Positions 37,513-45,851 of a stretch of DNA of 64,000 nucleotides are shown here, in pieces. Each line of letters starts with the position of its first letter. The stretch's first letter is position 1. Origin of the DNA: Vibrio aphrogenes (GTDB taxonomy: Bacteria; Pseudomonadota; Gammaproteobacteria; Enterobacterales; Vibrionaceae); contig NZ_AP018689.1 of NCBI RefSeq assembly GCF_002157735.2, positions 1,116,001-1,180,000 of the forward strand. The letters run 5' to 3'. Made by a program: the position numbers and the translations under genes. Below the pieces are notes generated by a model. The model was not told the DNA's origin. It saw nothing but the letters and a program-made list of their open reading frames with translations, and did not search any database.

Positions 37513-38636
37513 TGAAAAATCGAAAACCGCAACGCTTGTTGAAATGGAGTGTTGCGATAGTGTGCTCTATTTTAATAGTGAGCTTAATGGTACCTCATAT
37601 CATAAAAGAAATTGTTGCCCAAGAAGTAAAACACTCTGTCGACCATCTCCCAAAGAAGAATAGTACTTCTTCGGTTTATGAGCCAGTGTTACCTGATTAT
37701 ACGATAAATTACAGTAAAGACTTTGCTGAGCATCCTGGGTTTCATAATGAAATTTGGCATTATAAAGCCAATTTGAAAGGTGATGATGGCCTTGATTATG
37801 CTGTGCAATGGACGATGTATCGCGTAGCAAACGGTGATGTACAAGGTGTAGGCTGGCATAATACACAGGTGTATACCGCACAAGTGGTGGTCTCAAATGC
37901 TCAGAAATCATGGATGCAGCAACGGTTGGCTAGAGGCGGTATTGGTCAAGCTGGAGCGTTAATGTACCCATTTCGACTATGGATAGATAATTGGAGCTGG
38001 GTATCTAACCATAACTTTGCGGTTCCTAGTTTACTGAATGTTGTCACTGATGATTTTTCGGTCTTATTAAAGAACGCAAATGGTGGTCCATTTGTCTTGA
38101 ATGGTGATAATGGCTATAAGAAAACCCATGATTTGTTATCGACCGCCTCTTACTCGTTCAGTGCACCATTTTTGAAAACCCAAGGCTTATTGAAGTTAAA
38201 TGGTCGTGATGTCAAAGTGCAAGGTGTGGCTTGGCTTGATAAAGAATGGGGAAACCACCTGATTGCTGATCGTTCATTGCGCTGGGATAGCTTTAATATT
38301 CATTTAGAAGATGGTCGGGCATTGTCTATTACTCAATATCATAATCCTCAAAATTTACGTTACTTTTCAGGTTCTATTTCAGGAAAGAATGGAGCTAAAA
38401 TTACCATTAATAATGATGAGATTAAAATTTACCCGCTAGAGCAAAGTCGATTATTGAATGGGCGACAATTACCTCTTCGATGGGTGATCGAAATTCCTAA
38501 GCTTCATATCAATTTAATTACCCAAACGTTAAATAAAGAGCTGTGGTTGCCATTTTGGATTCCTGCTTGGGAAGGACCAATTATAGTGACCGGAAGTCAT
38601 AAAGGTGTTGGCTTTATGCAATTGACAGGGTATTAG
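37512..38636 (+). CDS. AttH-like secreted lipocalin/CrtC-domain protein
   Basis: 374 aa from ATG 37512, translationally coupled to the permease; GAGGG is upstream. Residues 1-36 are a hydrophobic anchor or uncleaved signal. The rest resembles the lipocalin-like AttH/CrtC group (COG5621, predicted secreted hydrolase): HNEIWHYKANLKG near the start, the WLDKEWGNHL motif, DGRALSI and a C-terminal EGPIIVTGSHKGVGFMQLTGY. In Agrobacterium, attE-attF-attG-attH encode an ABC system with such a protein; this three-gene set is the fused-permease counterpart. Enzymatic role not established. Confidence 0.85.
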   Translation: MKNRKPQRLLKWSVAIVCSILIVSLMVPHIIKEIVAQEVKHSVDHLPKKNSTSSVYEPVLPDYTINYSKDFAEHPGFHNEIWHYKANLKGDDGLDYAVQWTMYRVANGDVQGVGWHNTQVYTAQVVVSNAQKSWMQQRLARGGIGQAGALMYPFRLWIDNWSWVSNHNFAVPSLLNVVTDDFSVLLKNANGGPFVLNGDNGYKKTHDLLSTASYSFSAPFLKTQGLLKLNGRDVKVQGVAWLDKEWGNHLIADRSLRWDSFNIHLEDGRALSITQYHNPQNLRYFSGSISGKNGAKITINNDEIKIYPLEQSRLLNGRQLPLRWVIEIPKLHINLITQTLNKELWLPFWIPAWEGPIIVTGSHKGVGFMQLTGY

Positions 38637-38886
38637 CCTCGCACCCTCAACTTATTCCCTTCTTATCTAAAAATTATTACCTTATATTTCAATTGGTTAT
38701 TTTTTTGTAAACAATAAGTGTCGTCATGCGGTTTTATATTGACATACACTGTTTCTTGTTTGTATGACAAATGCTCGGAAAAACCGATGTTAAATCTCTA
38801 AACAATCGATTTTTACGCTCAAAGTTATCTGGATACTATGACTACATGCTTTGTTTATTGACTCAACGCGAATCGAAAGGAAACTT

Positions 38887-40035
38887 ATGCGAGATCAAGT
38901 TATGAAATTTTTTAAGATGGAATCAGCCAGCGGCATTATTTTGGTCATCGCTGCTGTGATAGCGATGTTAGTTGCCAATTCATCCTTTGGACCAACATAT
39001 CAAGACGCACTACACGCGAATATTATGGGAATGTCAGCCTCTCATTGGATTAATGATGGTTTGATGGCGGTATTCTTCTTATTAATCGGATTAGAAGTAA
39101 AAAGAGAACTTCTTGTTGGAGCTTTACGCTCTAAAGAAACGGCCATTTTCCCTGCCATTGCTGCAGTAGGTGGCATGTTAGCACCTGCCGTTATTTATTT
39201 AATGTTTAATATGCACGACCCAGTTGCAGTTGGAGGTTGGGCAATCCCTGCCGCGACTGACATTGCGTTTGCATTAGGTATTATGGCTTTACTTGGTCCA
39301 AGAGTACCAGTGAGCTTAAAAGTGTTCTTGTTAGCGCTTGCGATCATTGATGACTTAGGCGTGGTGGTGATTATCGCTTTATTTTATTCAAGTGATTTAT
39401 CGACTTTAGCACTGCTAATAGGTTTCATCGCAACAGCAATCTTGTTCTATATGAACATGAAAAATGTTACTAAAACACGTTGGTACCTCATTGTTGGCTT
39501 TATTCTGTGGGTGAGTGTATTGAAATCGGGTGTACACGCAACGCTTGCTGGAGTGCTGATTGGCTTTGCTATTCCTTTACACGGCAAAGAAGGCGAAAAA
39601 TCACCACTGAAAACATTAGAGCATGCACTTCATCCCTACGTGAACTTTTTGATTCTTCCAGTGTTTGCCTTTGCGAATGCCGGTATTTCATTAGAAGGTG
39701 TTTCTCTAAGCGGGTTGGCATCGACTGTACCGATGGGGATTGCATTAGGATTATTAGTGGGTAAACCACTGGGTGTGTTTAGCTTTAGTTGGCTATCAGT
39801 AAAAGCGGGTATTGCTAAGCTGCCTGAAGGGGTGAATTTCAAACAAATATTTGCTGTATCGGTGTTGTGTGGTATTGGCTTTACGATGTCGATCTTTATT
39901 TCATCTTTAGCCTTTACTAATGTTGATGTTGCCTTCGATACCTATTCACGATTAGGCATTTTGATTGGTTCAACTACGGCGGCAGTATTAGGTTATGTAC
40001 TACTGAATATCTTCTTACCTAAATCAGCAAAATAA
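38887..40035 (+). CDS. nhaA: Na+/H+ antiporter NhaA
   Basis: About 382 aa from ATG 38887 (AAAGGA upstream); the longer TTG form is less likely. NhaA exchanges two H+ for one Na+ at alkaline pH. Twelve hydrophobic helices are seen. The Na+-binding Asp pair is in [12 protein letters not shown], the GAxATD-like motif [13 protein letters not shown] is present, and the N-terminal MESASGII segment matches E. coli NhaA. No nhaR regulator is adjacent. A strong terminator follows at 40090. Confidence 0.97.
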   Translation: MRDQVMKFFKMESASGIILVIAAVIAMLVANSSFGPTYQDALHANIMGMSASHWINDGLMAVFFLLIGLEVKRELLVGALRSKETAIFPAIAAVGGMLAPAVIYLMFNMHDPVAVGGWAIPAATDIAFALGIMALLGPRVPVSLKVFLLALAIIDDLGVVVIIALFYSSDLSTLALLIGFIATAILFYMNMKNVTKTRWYLIVGFILWVSVLKSGVHATLAGVLIGFAIPLHGKEGEKSPLKTLEHALHPYVNFLILPVFAFANAGISLEGVSLSGLASTVPMGIALGLLVGKPLGVFSFSWLSVKAGIAKLPEGVNFKQIFAVSVLCGIGFTMSIFISSLAFTNVDVAFDTYSRLGILIGSTTAAVLGYVLLNIFLPKSAK

Positions 40036-40089
40036 GCGGTTTTATCTCAAGACTATCGCTTGATGATAGTGTTGATAAATGCTTATCGA

Positions 40090-40120
40090 AGAGATCACTT
40101 TGAAAGTGATCTCTTTTTTT
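40090..40120 (+). terminator. Terminator after nhaA
   Basis: A perfect 11-bp stem AGAGATCACTT / AAGTGATCTCT with a 3-base loop, followed by T6, 55 bases after the nhaA stop. Confidence 0.95.
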
Positions 40121-40137
40121 GGGTGGGGGAAATGTTT

Positions 40138-40222
40138 ATACCAATGGTACTAATTAACCTCAGCTGCGGATAACTATCTGATCATCCTTACTGGTTAAAA
40201 GGCTTGATAACTGCATTTAAAA
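40138..40222. repeat. MITE-like intergenic repeat, left part (copy C)
   Basis: Begins ATACCAAT, and contains ATCTGATCATCC..TTACTGGTTAAAAGGCTTGATA, closely matching the left part of the full-length copy D at 46913. A 23-bp stretch at 40154-40176 (TTAACCTCAGCTGC...) occurs once more, inverted, at 45165-45187. No matching right end is visible, so the element is truncated. Confidence 0.7.
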
Positions 40223-40254
40223 CTACTAGGTCGTAATAGCGGTTAATTTTGGAT

Positions 40255-40286
40255 AAAAAAAAGCCCAAATCAATAGGATATGGGCT
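40255..40286 (-). terminator. Minus-strand terminator of an unassigned transcript
   Basis: On the minus strand AGCCCA...TGGGCT (stem 6 bp, 13-base loop containing ATATCC) is followed by eight Ts. No annotated minus-strand gene lies upstream of it, so it implies a small transcript starting between it and the psrA-like gene. Confidence 0.65.
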
Positions 40287-40307
40287 AAAACAATATAGGA
40301 GTTATAT

Positions 40308-40358
40308 ATGAAAAAAATTGCAATTAGGCGTAGAAACTGGGTGAAGCGCTTAAGCTAG
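40308..40358 (+). CDS. Possible 16-aa basic microprotein or leader peptide
   Basis: ATG is six bases after AGGAG, an ideal ribosome-binding site. The peptide is MKKIAIRRRNWVKRLS: seven of 16 residues are basic. A plus-strand terminator follows at 40401-40435, so the unit could be a stand-alone mini-gene or a leader peptide. I do not recognise it, and a 16-codon ORF can arise by chance. Confidence 0.35.
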   Translation: MKKIAIRRRNWVKRLS

Positions 40359-40371
40359 AATTCTCACTCAT
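40324..40371 (-). CDS. Possible 15-aa ORF on the opposite strand
   Basis: ATG is preceded by GAGG at nine bases; the peptide is MSENSSLSASPSFYA. It overlaps the plus-strand 16-aa ORF antisense and lies upstream of the minus-strand terminator at 40255-40286. It is a weaker candidate; at most one of the two overlapping ORFs is likely to be real. Confidence 0.2.
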   Translation of the reverse strand: MSENSSLSASPSFYA

Positions 40372-40400
40372 CAGCTTATCCTCACTTGCTACATAATATA

Positions 40401-40435
40401 GGACTGAGCGTTATTCATTCAGTTCCATCTTTTTT
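40401..40435 (+). terminator. Plus-strand terminator after the 16-aa ORF
   Basis: GGACTGA (40401-40407) pairs with TCAGTTCC (40419-40426) with one bulged T, followed by ATC and six Ts. It lies 149 bases upstream of the psrA-like start, too far to be an obvious attenuator of that gene unless transcription starts upstream of 40308. Confidence 0.6.
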
Positions 40436-40552
40436 CAAATAATTTTATGTCTTTTTTAACCATTTGATATTGTTGATTATTTAAATATTGTTTATCAGTT
40501 GTTTCACAATTGTGATCGTGGGCACTTGCCTGATTTGCCCATCTTGATAGTA

Positions 40553-40569
40553 TTCAAACAAGCGTTTAA
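40553..40569. promoter_or_regulatory. PsrA-like operator upstream of the TetR gene
   Basis: TTCAAACAAGCGTTTAA has the AAAC-N4-GTTT dyad of PsrA sites (consensus about GAAAC-N4-GTTTC). It ends 14 bases before the ATG, consistent with autoregulation. Confidence 0.6.
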
Positions 40570-40583
40570 TACAGGCAGTTGAA

Positions 40584-41213
40584 ATGGCAGTAAGAAATAA
40601 GACAAAAGCAAAAATCATGGATGTAGCAGAAGCATTATTTGCTGAGCATGGCTTCAATGACACCTCTTTACGCAGTATTACGACCAAAGCCAATGTGAAC
40701 TTGGCTTCAGTTAATTATCATTTTGGTGATAAGAAAACCTTAGTTCGAGCAGTTCTCAATCGTTACTTAGAAGCGTTTATGCCTGAGTTAGAAAAAACAT
40801 TAACCGAACTTAATACCCGAGATCATTACACCATGACTGAGGTTTTTAATACCTTAGTCCAGCCTTTACTTTCTTTGGATAAAGTGCGGCCTAATGGAGC
40901 CAGCCGCTTTATGCTATTAACGGGGAGAGGGTATACCGATGTGCAAGGTCATTTACGTTGGTTTATTACGACACGTTACAGCACGGTGTTGAATTTATTT
41001 ACATTATCAGTTCAAAAGGCTAATCCGAATTTAGATCCTGAGACTTTATTTTGGCGACTTCACTTTACGCTTGGGACTTGTGTTTTCACCATGTCTTCCA
41101 GCAAAGCATTAGCAGAAATCGCTTATAACTCTTATGGGAAGAAAGTCGATTCAGATGTTCTCATTCAACAATTAATTCCCTTCTTAGCCGCTGGCGTGGC
41201 AGCGCAAGAATAG
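40584..41213 (+). CDS. TetR-family regulator, PsrA-like (fatty-acid responsive)
   Basis: 209 aa. The N-terminal HTH (about 1-55, ALFAEHGFNDTSLRSITTKANVN and the NYHFGDKKTL motif) is TetR-type; the C-terminal half with FWRLHFTLGTCVFTMSS and IPFLAAGV resembles PsrA of Pseudomonas and Shewanella, which senses long-chain fatty acids and represses fatty-acid oxidation genes. It precedes fadE by 48 bases on the same strand and has a PsrA-like dyad at its own promoter, making autorepression and control of fadE likely. Regulator name not asserted because no binding data are visible. Confidence 0.85.
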   Translation: MAVRNKTKAKIMDVAEALFAEHGFNDTSLRSITTKANVNLASVNYHFGDKKTLVRAVLNRYLEAFMPELEKTLTELNTRDHYTMTEVFNTLVQPLLSLDKVRPNGASRFMLLTGRGYTDVQGHLRWFITTRYSTVLNLFTLSVQKANPNLDPETLFWRLHFTLGTCVFTMSSSKALAEIAYNSYGKKVDSDVLIQQLIPFLAAGVAAQE

Positions 41214-41261
41214 GGTCAACAATAATAATTACACTCATTAACGTGGAAAAAGGAATAGATT

Positions 41262-43559
41262 ATGAGCTCACTAAGACAAAAATGGATCAGTGACCCAGCG
41301 TTTAAATGGTTTAAACAAGTGTTACCCCCTCTTTCAAATACGGAGCGTGAAGCGATGGAAGCGGGGAGTGTCTGGTGGGATGGACAATTATTTTCAGGCA
41401 CACCGGATTGGCAGACCTTGCATCATTACCCTAAGCCTAAACTGACACAAGAAGAGCAATCTTTTATTGATAATCAAGTCGAAACCTTATTGGCGATGCT
41501 CGATGATTATAAAATTGTGCAAGAAGATAGAGATCTCCCAGAAGAAGTATGGGACTACATCCGTAAAGAGAAGTTTTTTGCATTAATTATTGATAAAGCA
41601 TACGGAGGCCTCAATTTTTCCGCCCATGCTAACTCTACGATTGTAACGAAAATTGCCACTCGAAGTATCAGTGCTGCCGTAACTGTAATGGTACCAAACT
41701 CTTTAGGCCCTGGTGAGCTGCTTTCTCATTATGGTACTCAAGAGCAAAAAGACTATTGGTTACCACGTTTAGCCGATGGTACGGATATTCCTTGTTTTGC
41801 CTTAACGGGCCCAGAAGCGGGTTCGGATGCGGGTGGCATCCCTGACCAAGGCGTTGTGTGTAGAGGGATGCACAATGGTGAAGAAGTCTTAGGTATCCGG
41901 TTAAGCTGGAATAAACGCTATATCACACTAGCTCCTGTGGCTACGGTACTTGGATTGGCCTTTAAACTTGACGATCCCGATCACTTGTTGGGTGATAAAC
42001 AGCACCTTGGTATTACTTGCGCTTTAATTCCAGCCGATCATCAAGGGGTTGAAATTGGTGAGCGTCATGACCCACTTGGCTTAGCCTTTATGAATGGCCC
42101 AACTCGTGGCGAAGATGTGTTTATTCCAATGGATTGGCTCATTGGTGGAGCTGAATACGCAGGTAAAGGATGGCGTATGCTGGTGGAATGTTTATCGGCA
42201 GGGCGTGGTATTTCTCTACCAGCATTAGGGACTGCAATTGGGCATTTGACCAGTCGCACAACGGGGGCTTATGCCTATGTGCGTAAACAATTTGGTTTAT
42301 CAATTGGTAAATTTGAAGGCGTCGCCGATGCGATGGCTCGTATTGGTGGGATGACGTATATACTAGAATCGGCGCGGACCTTAACGACCACTTCTTTAGA
42401 TATGGGTGAAAAACCTGGAATTGTCACGGCGATTGCTAAATATCACATGACAGAAATGGCACGTACAATTTTAAATGATTCGATGGACATACATTCAGGT
42501 CGCGGTATTCAAACTGGCCCGATGAATTATCTTGCCCATCACTATTATGGGGTTCCTGTCGCCATTACCGTAGAAGGTGCTAATATTTTAACCCGTAACT
42601 TGATGATTTTTGGACAAGGTGCAACCCGTTGTCATCCTTTTGTTCTCGCTGAAATGGAGGCGGCTGCAAATCCGGATGAAAAAGCTGGAGCGAAAGCGTT
42701 TGATGAGTTGCTGTTTAAGCACATGAGCTACGCGATTAAAAATAGTTTGGGCGCGTTTGGTATGGCTTTAACCGGATCGCTATTCGCTCATTCGCATGTC
42801 TCTGGCCCAACCAAGCAATACTATCGAGATATGACTCGCTTAAGTAAAGCATTGGCCGTTACAACCGATTTTGCGATGCTCACGCTAGGCGGAGAGTTAA
42901 AGCGTAAAGAAATGCTATCAGCACGTTTGGGTGATGCGTTAAGTTATTTATACCTTGGTTCAGCAGTATTAAAGCGTTACGAAGATGAGGGCTGTCAACA
43001 GGCGGATCTGGATTACGTTCATTACGCAATGAATCACTGTTTAAGTAAAGCGGCTGAAGGGCTGGAAGAGGCCTATCGCAACCTACCTAATCGTATCGCT
43101 GCCTATGCACTGAAATTCTTAGTTTTCCCATTAGGTAATCACTTTAATGCCCCAACAGACAAACAAAAAATGCACGTTGCGGAGCGTTTAATGGTGCCGG
43201 GTGAAGACCGCGATCGTTTAACTCATCTTTGTTACATTGGTGAGGATGACAATGACAACGTAGGTCTGATTGAGCGTGCCTTTATCCAAATGTATGGGAT
43301 TAAACATTTAGAGCGTAAGATGATCACCGCCGTGAAAAATGGTGACTTACCTAAAAATGGGTCATTAGCATCTCGTTTAGAATTGGCATTAGCGCAAAAA
43401 ATTCTGACTCAAGAAGAAGTTGAACAAATATTGCAAGCAGATAAGCTCCGTTATCGTTCAATTCAGGTGGATCATTTTAGCCATGATTTTAGTGATATTC
43501 GTACTCATTATCAAAATGGTAAAAAGCAATCATCAAAAAAGTTGAATAGCGCAGCTTAA
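41262..43559 (+). CDS. fadE: Acyl-CoA dehydrogenase FadE
   Basis: 765 aa, a bacterial FadE-type acyl-CoA dehydrogenase (E. coli 814). It catalyses the first, FAD-dependent step of beta-oxidation. The central ACAD core is clear: AVTVMVPNSLGPGELL, FALTGPEAGSDAG (FAD-binding loop) and the downstream block GRGISLPALGTAIGHLT. The N- and C-terminal extensions typical of FadE are present. AAGGA precedes the ATG. It is probably cotranscribed with the psrA-like gene (48-base gap) and ends at a terminator at 43589. Confidence 0.95.
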   Translation: MSSLRQKWISDPAFKWFKQVLPPLSNTEREAMEAGSVWWDGQLFSGTPDWQTLHHYPKPKLTQEEQSFIDNQVETLLAMLDDYKIVQEDRDLPEEVWDYIRKEKFFALIIDKAYGGLNFSAHANSTIVTKIATRSISAAVTVMVPNSLGPGELLSHYGTQEQKDYWLPRLADGTDIPCFALTGPEAGSDAGGIPDQGVVCRGMHNGEEVLGIRLSWNKRYITLAPVATVLGLAFKLDDPDHLLGDKQHLGITCALIPADHQGVEIGERHDPLGLAFMNGPTRGEDVFIPMDWLIGGAEYAGKGWRMLVECLSAGRGISLPALGTAIGHLTSRTTGAYAYVRKQFGLSIGKFEGVADAMARIGGMTYILESARTLTTTSLDMGEKPGIVTAIAKYHMTEMARTILNDSMDIHSGRGIQTGPMNYLAHHYYGVPVAITVEGANILTRNLMIFGQGATRCHPFVLAEMEAAANPDEKAGAKAFDELLFKHMSYAIKNSLGAFGMALTGSLFAHSHVSGPTKQYYRDMTRLSKALAVTTDFAMLTLGGELKRKEMLSARLGDALSYLYLGSAVLKRYEDEGCQQADLDYVHYAMNHCLSKAAEGLEEAYRNLPNRIAAYALKFLVFPLGNHFNAPTDKQKMHVAERLMVPGEDRDRLTHLCYIGEDDNDNVGLIERAFIQMYGIKHLERKMITAVKNGDLPKNGSLASRLELALAQKILTQEEVEQILQADKLRYRSIQVDHFSHDFSDIRTHYQNGKKQSSKKLNSAA

Positions 43560-43588
43560 TCGATGCGCGATGATTTTATCTCATGGAC

Positions 43589-43620
43589 AACGCCATAGCT
43601 TTGCTGTGGTGTTTTCTTTT
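43589..43620 (+). terminator. Terminator after fadE
   Basis: AACGCCATAGC / GCTGTGGTGTT, an 11-bp stem with two G-U pairs and a 3-base loop, followed by TTCTTTT. It separates fadE from fabV. Confidence 0.75.
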
Positions 43621-43637
43621 ATACAAAATGCGTGAAA

Positions 43638-43653
43638 GAGGTCTAACCACCTC
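43638..43653. promoter_or_regulatory. FadR-like palindrome in the fabV leader
   Basis: GAGGTCTAACCACCTC resembles the fadL site (AGGTCTGACCA core with one change). It is also a 5-bp hairpin with a six-base loop. Whether it binds FadR is uncertain. Confidence 0.4.
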
Positions 43654-43690
43654 AATATATGACAAAAAATCTGAGAAATAAGATGCGAAA

Positions 43691-43724
43691 CCTCGGATAA
43701 ACTTTTATCCTACAGGGGTTTTTT
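43691..43724 (+). promoter_or_regulatory. Terminator-like hairpin directly before the fabV ribosome-binding site
   Basis: CCTC and GGATAA pair with TTATCC and GGGG (outer stem with one G-U pair, bulge TACA), followed by T6 that abuts the AAAGGA of fabV. fadE already has its own terminator at 43589, so this could be an attenuator of fabV. Confidence 0.55.
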
Positions 43725-43738
43725 AAAGGAAGCTGAAT

Positions 43739-44941
43739 ATGATTATCAAACCGAAAATCCGTGGATTTATCTGTACAACGACACATCCTGTGGGTTGTGA
43801 GGCAAACGTAAAAGAACAAATTGCTTACACCAAGGCACAAGGCCCAATTGCCAATGCCCCTAAACGCGTATTAGTAGTGGGTTCTTCAAGTGGCTATGGC
43901 TTGTCATCTCGTATTGCGGCTGCATTTGGCGGCGGTGCATCAACGATTGGTGTATTTTTTGAAAAACCAGGTACTGAAAAGAAACCTGGAACAGCGGGTT
44001 GGTATAACTCGGCTGCATTCGATAAGTTGGCTAAAGAAGAAGGCTTATATTCAAAAAGTCTCAATGGCGATGCTTTCTCTAATGAAGCGAAACAAAAAAC
44101 CATCGATCTTATCAAAGCCGATTTAGGTCAAGTTGATATGGTCGTTTATTCATTAGCTTCTCCAGTGCGTAAAATGCCAGAAACTGGTGAAGTGATTCGT
44201 TCTTCTCTAAAACCGATTGGTGAAACTTACACTGCAACCGCAGTCGATACTAATAAAGACATTATTATTGAAGCCAGTGTTGAGCCTGCTACTGAGCAAG
44301 AAATCAAAGACACGGTCACCGTAATGGGCGGCGAAGATTGGGAATTGTGGATGGCTGCACTTTCTGATGCTGGCGTATTAGCGGAAGGATGCAAAACGGT
44401 TGCATACAGTTACATCGGTACAGAGTTAACTTGGCCAATCTATTGGGATGGTGCGCTAGGTCAAGCGAAGATGGATTTAGACCGTGCGGCTTCGGCACTT
44501 AATGAAAAACTTGCTGATATTAAAGGCACAGCGAATGTTGCGGTACTGAAAAGTGTGGTAACTCAAGCAAGTTCAGCCATTCCAGTGATGCCGCTATACA
44601 TCGCTATGGTCTTTAAGAAAATGCGTGAAGAAGGCGTACACGAAGGTTGTATGGAACAGATTCACCGCATGTTTACTCAGCGTTTGTATAAAGAAGATGG
44701 CTCGGCTCCTCAAGTGGATGATAAAAACCGTCTACGTTTGGATGACTGGGAATTACGCGAAGATATTCAACAACATTGTCGTAATCTATGGCCTCAAGTA
44801 ACGACGGAAAACTTAAAAGAGTTAACCGATTACGTTGAGTACAAAGAAGAGTTCTTAAAACTGTTTGGTTTTGGTATTGATGGTGTTGATTACGATGCTG
44901 ACGTCAATCCTGAAGTAAACTTTGACGTACAAGATATCTAA
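43739..44941 (+). CDS. fabV: Trans-2-enoyl-ACP reductase FabV
   Basis: 400 aa, the standard length. FabV is the short-chain-dehydrogenase-like, NADH-dependent enoyl-ACP reductase of vibrios and some other bacteria, insensitive to triclosan. N-terminus [21 protein letters not shown], the NAD-binding segment [17 protein letters not shown] and the catalytic Y-x8-K ([10 protein letters not shown]) are present. AAAGGAAG is the ribosome-binding site; a hairpin with U-tract lies just before it. It probably supplies the final reduction of the fatty-acid synthesis cycle. Terminator at 44964. Confidence 0.97.
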   Translation: MIIKPKIRGFICTTTHPVGCEANVKEQIAYTKAQGPIANAPKRVLVVGSSSGYGLSSRIAAAFGGGASTIGVFFEKPGTEKKPGTAGWYNSAAFDKLAKEEGLYSKSLNGDAFSNEAKQKTIDLIKADLGQVDMVVYSLASPVRKMPETGEVIRSSLKPIGETYTATAVDTNKDIIIEASVEPATEQEIKDTVTVMGGEDWELWMAALSDAGVLAEGCKTVAYSYIGTELTWPIYWDGALGQAKMDLDRAASALNEKLADIKGTANVAVLKSVVTQASSAIPVMPLYIAMVFKKMREEGVHEGCMEQIHRMFTQRLYKEDGSAPQVDDKNRLRLDDWELREDIQQHCRNLWPQVTTENLKELTDYVEYKEEFLKLFGFGIDGVDYDADVNPEVNFDVQDI

Positions 44942-44963
44942 AGTCGTATTAAGTTAAATAATG

Positions 44964-44996
44964 AAAACCAGCACTTTTAAAGTCGCTGGTTTTTTT
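44964..44996 (+). terminator. Terminator after fabV
   Basis: AAAACCAGC with an inner ACTTT/AAAGT helix and a bulged C pairs with GCTGGTTTT, followed by TTTT, about 22 bases after the stop. Confidence 0.9.
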
Positions 44997-45164
44997 ATAT
45001 CTACCATTCAACAATCGAGTGGTGTCTATGATGTGAAGCATTTATGTTTACTTAAGTGCTCTGAGATAGGTGATATCTTGGTTGGAAGCTTCTTAAATAA
45101 CCTCTAGCCTATTGCGTTGATTTTAAAGAAGTTAGACGCCCAAAGTGCGGTATTGAGTGGCTTC

Positions 45165-45187
45165 TAGTTATCCGCAGCTGAGGTTAA
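45165..45187. repeat. 23-bp inverted copy of part of repeat C
   Basis: TAGTTATCCGCAGCTGAGG... is the exact reverse complement of 40154-40176. The next bases differ from copy C, so this is a fragment. It ends 45 bases before the methyltransferase start. The core is nearly palindromic around CAGCTG. Confidence 0.85.
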
Positions 45188-45232
45188 ATACCAACAAAAC
45201 TAATGAGAAATAAACAGCTAAAAAGGAAACTC

Positions 45233-45697
45233 ATGTCTTGGTTAGAATTGAAAGTTAAGCCTCCGATCATTGCCTGTATTGCCATACTAATGATGTTACT
45301 GCTTGACGGTTTACGTTCCGATGTACATTTAGGCTTGGGTACATTTGGTGTTGGGCTTGCCTTATTATTAGTGATTTTAGGGGTGTGGCTATCTTTAATC
45401 GGTATTCAGCAATTCTTGAAATCAGAAACCACCGTCCATCCTGACCTACAACACGCAACGAATACTCTCGTTACCTCTGGTGTTTATCAAATTTCACGTA
45501 ACCCAATGTATTTAGGGCTATTATTAATACTTATTGCCTTCGCAATTTGGCTAAATAGTTGGTTAGCCATTGGTGTTTGTGTGCTCTTTGTGTTGTACCT
45601 TAATCAATTTCAAATCAAACCTGAAGAGCGGTTTTTACATGCTAAGTTTACTCGGCAATATGAAGGCTATTGTAAAACAGTACGTCGCTGGTTGTAA
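45233..45697 (+). CDS. Isoprenylcysteine carboxyl methyltransferase-like membrane protein
   Basis: About 154 aa from ATG 45233, preceded by AAGGA; an upstream ATG at 45203 has no such site. Four hydrophobic segments and the ICMT/PEMT-type motif GVYQISRNPMYLG followed by KPEERFLHAKFTRQYEGYCKTVRRWL are typical of the phospholipid/isoprenylcysteine methyltransferase group that uses SAM at the membrane. The substrate is unknown in bacteria. It stands alone; the inverted repeat fragment is in its 5' region. Confidence 0.88.
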   Translation: MSWLELKVKPPIIACIAILMMLLLDGLRSDVHLGLGTFGVGLALLLVILGVWLSLIGIQQFLKSETTVHPDLQHATNTLVTSGVYQISRNPMYLGLLLILIAFAIWLNSWLAIGVCVLFVLYLNQFQIKPEERFLHAKFTRQYEGYCKTVRRWL

Positions 45698-45851
45698 TGT
45701 AAGCTATTTTTCCTAACCAGTAATAATCCAAGTGATAAAAGTTGCTTCATGTTTTTAATAAGTGATATAGAGCTCAAAAATATTAATTTATCAGAGTAAT
45801 ATTTTGGTTCTTTTTGAATTTTTAAAATTAAAAACTATGAGGTATCTATGT

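Larger units (their letters stand above)
40036..40583. other. 548-base intergenic region between nhaA and the psrA-like gene
   Basis: It holds the nhaA terminator, repeat copy C, a minus-strand terminator at 40255-40286, two tiny ORFs on opposite strands, a plus-strand terminator at 40401-40435, and the PsrA-like palindrome at 40553-40569. Each is listed separately. Confidence 0.7.
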
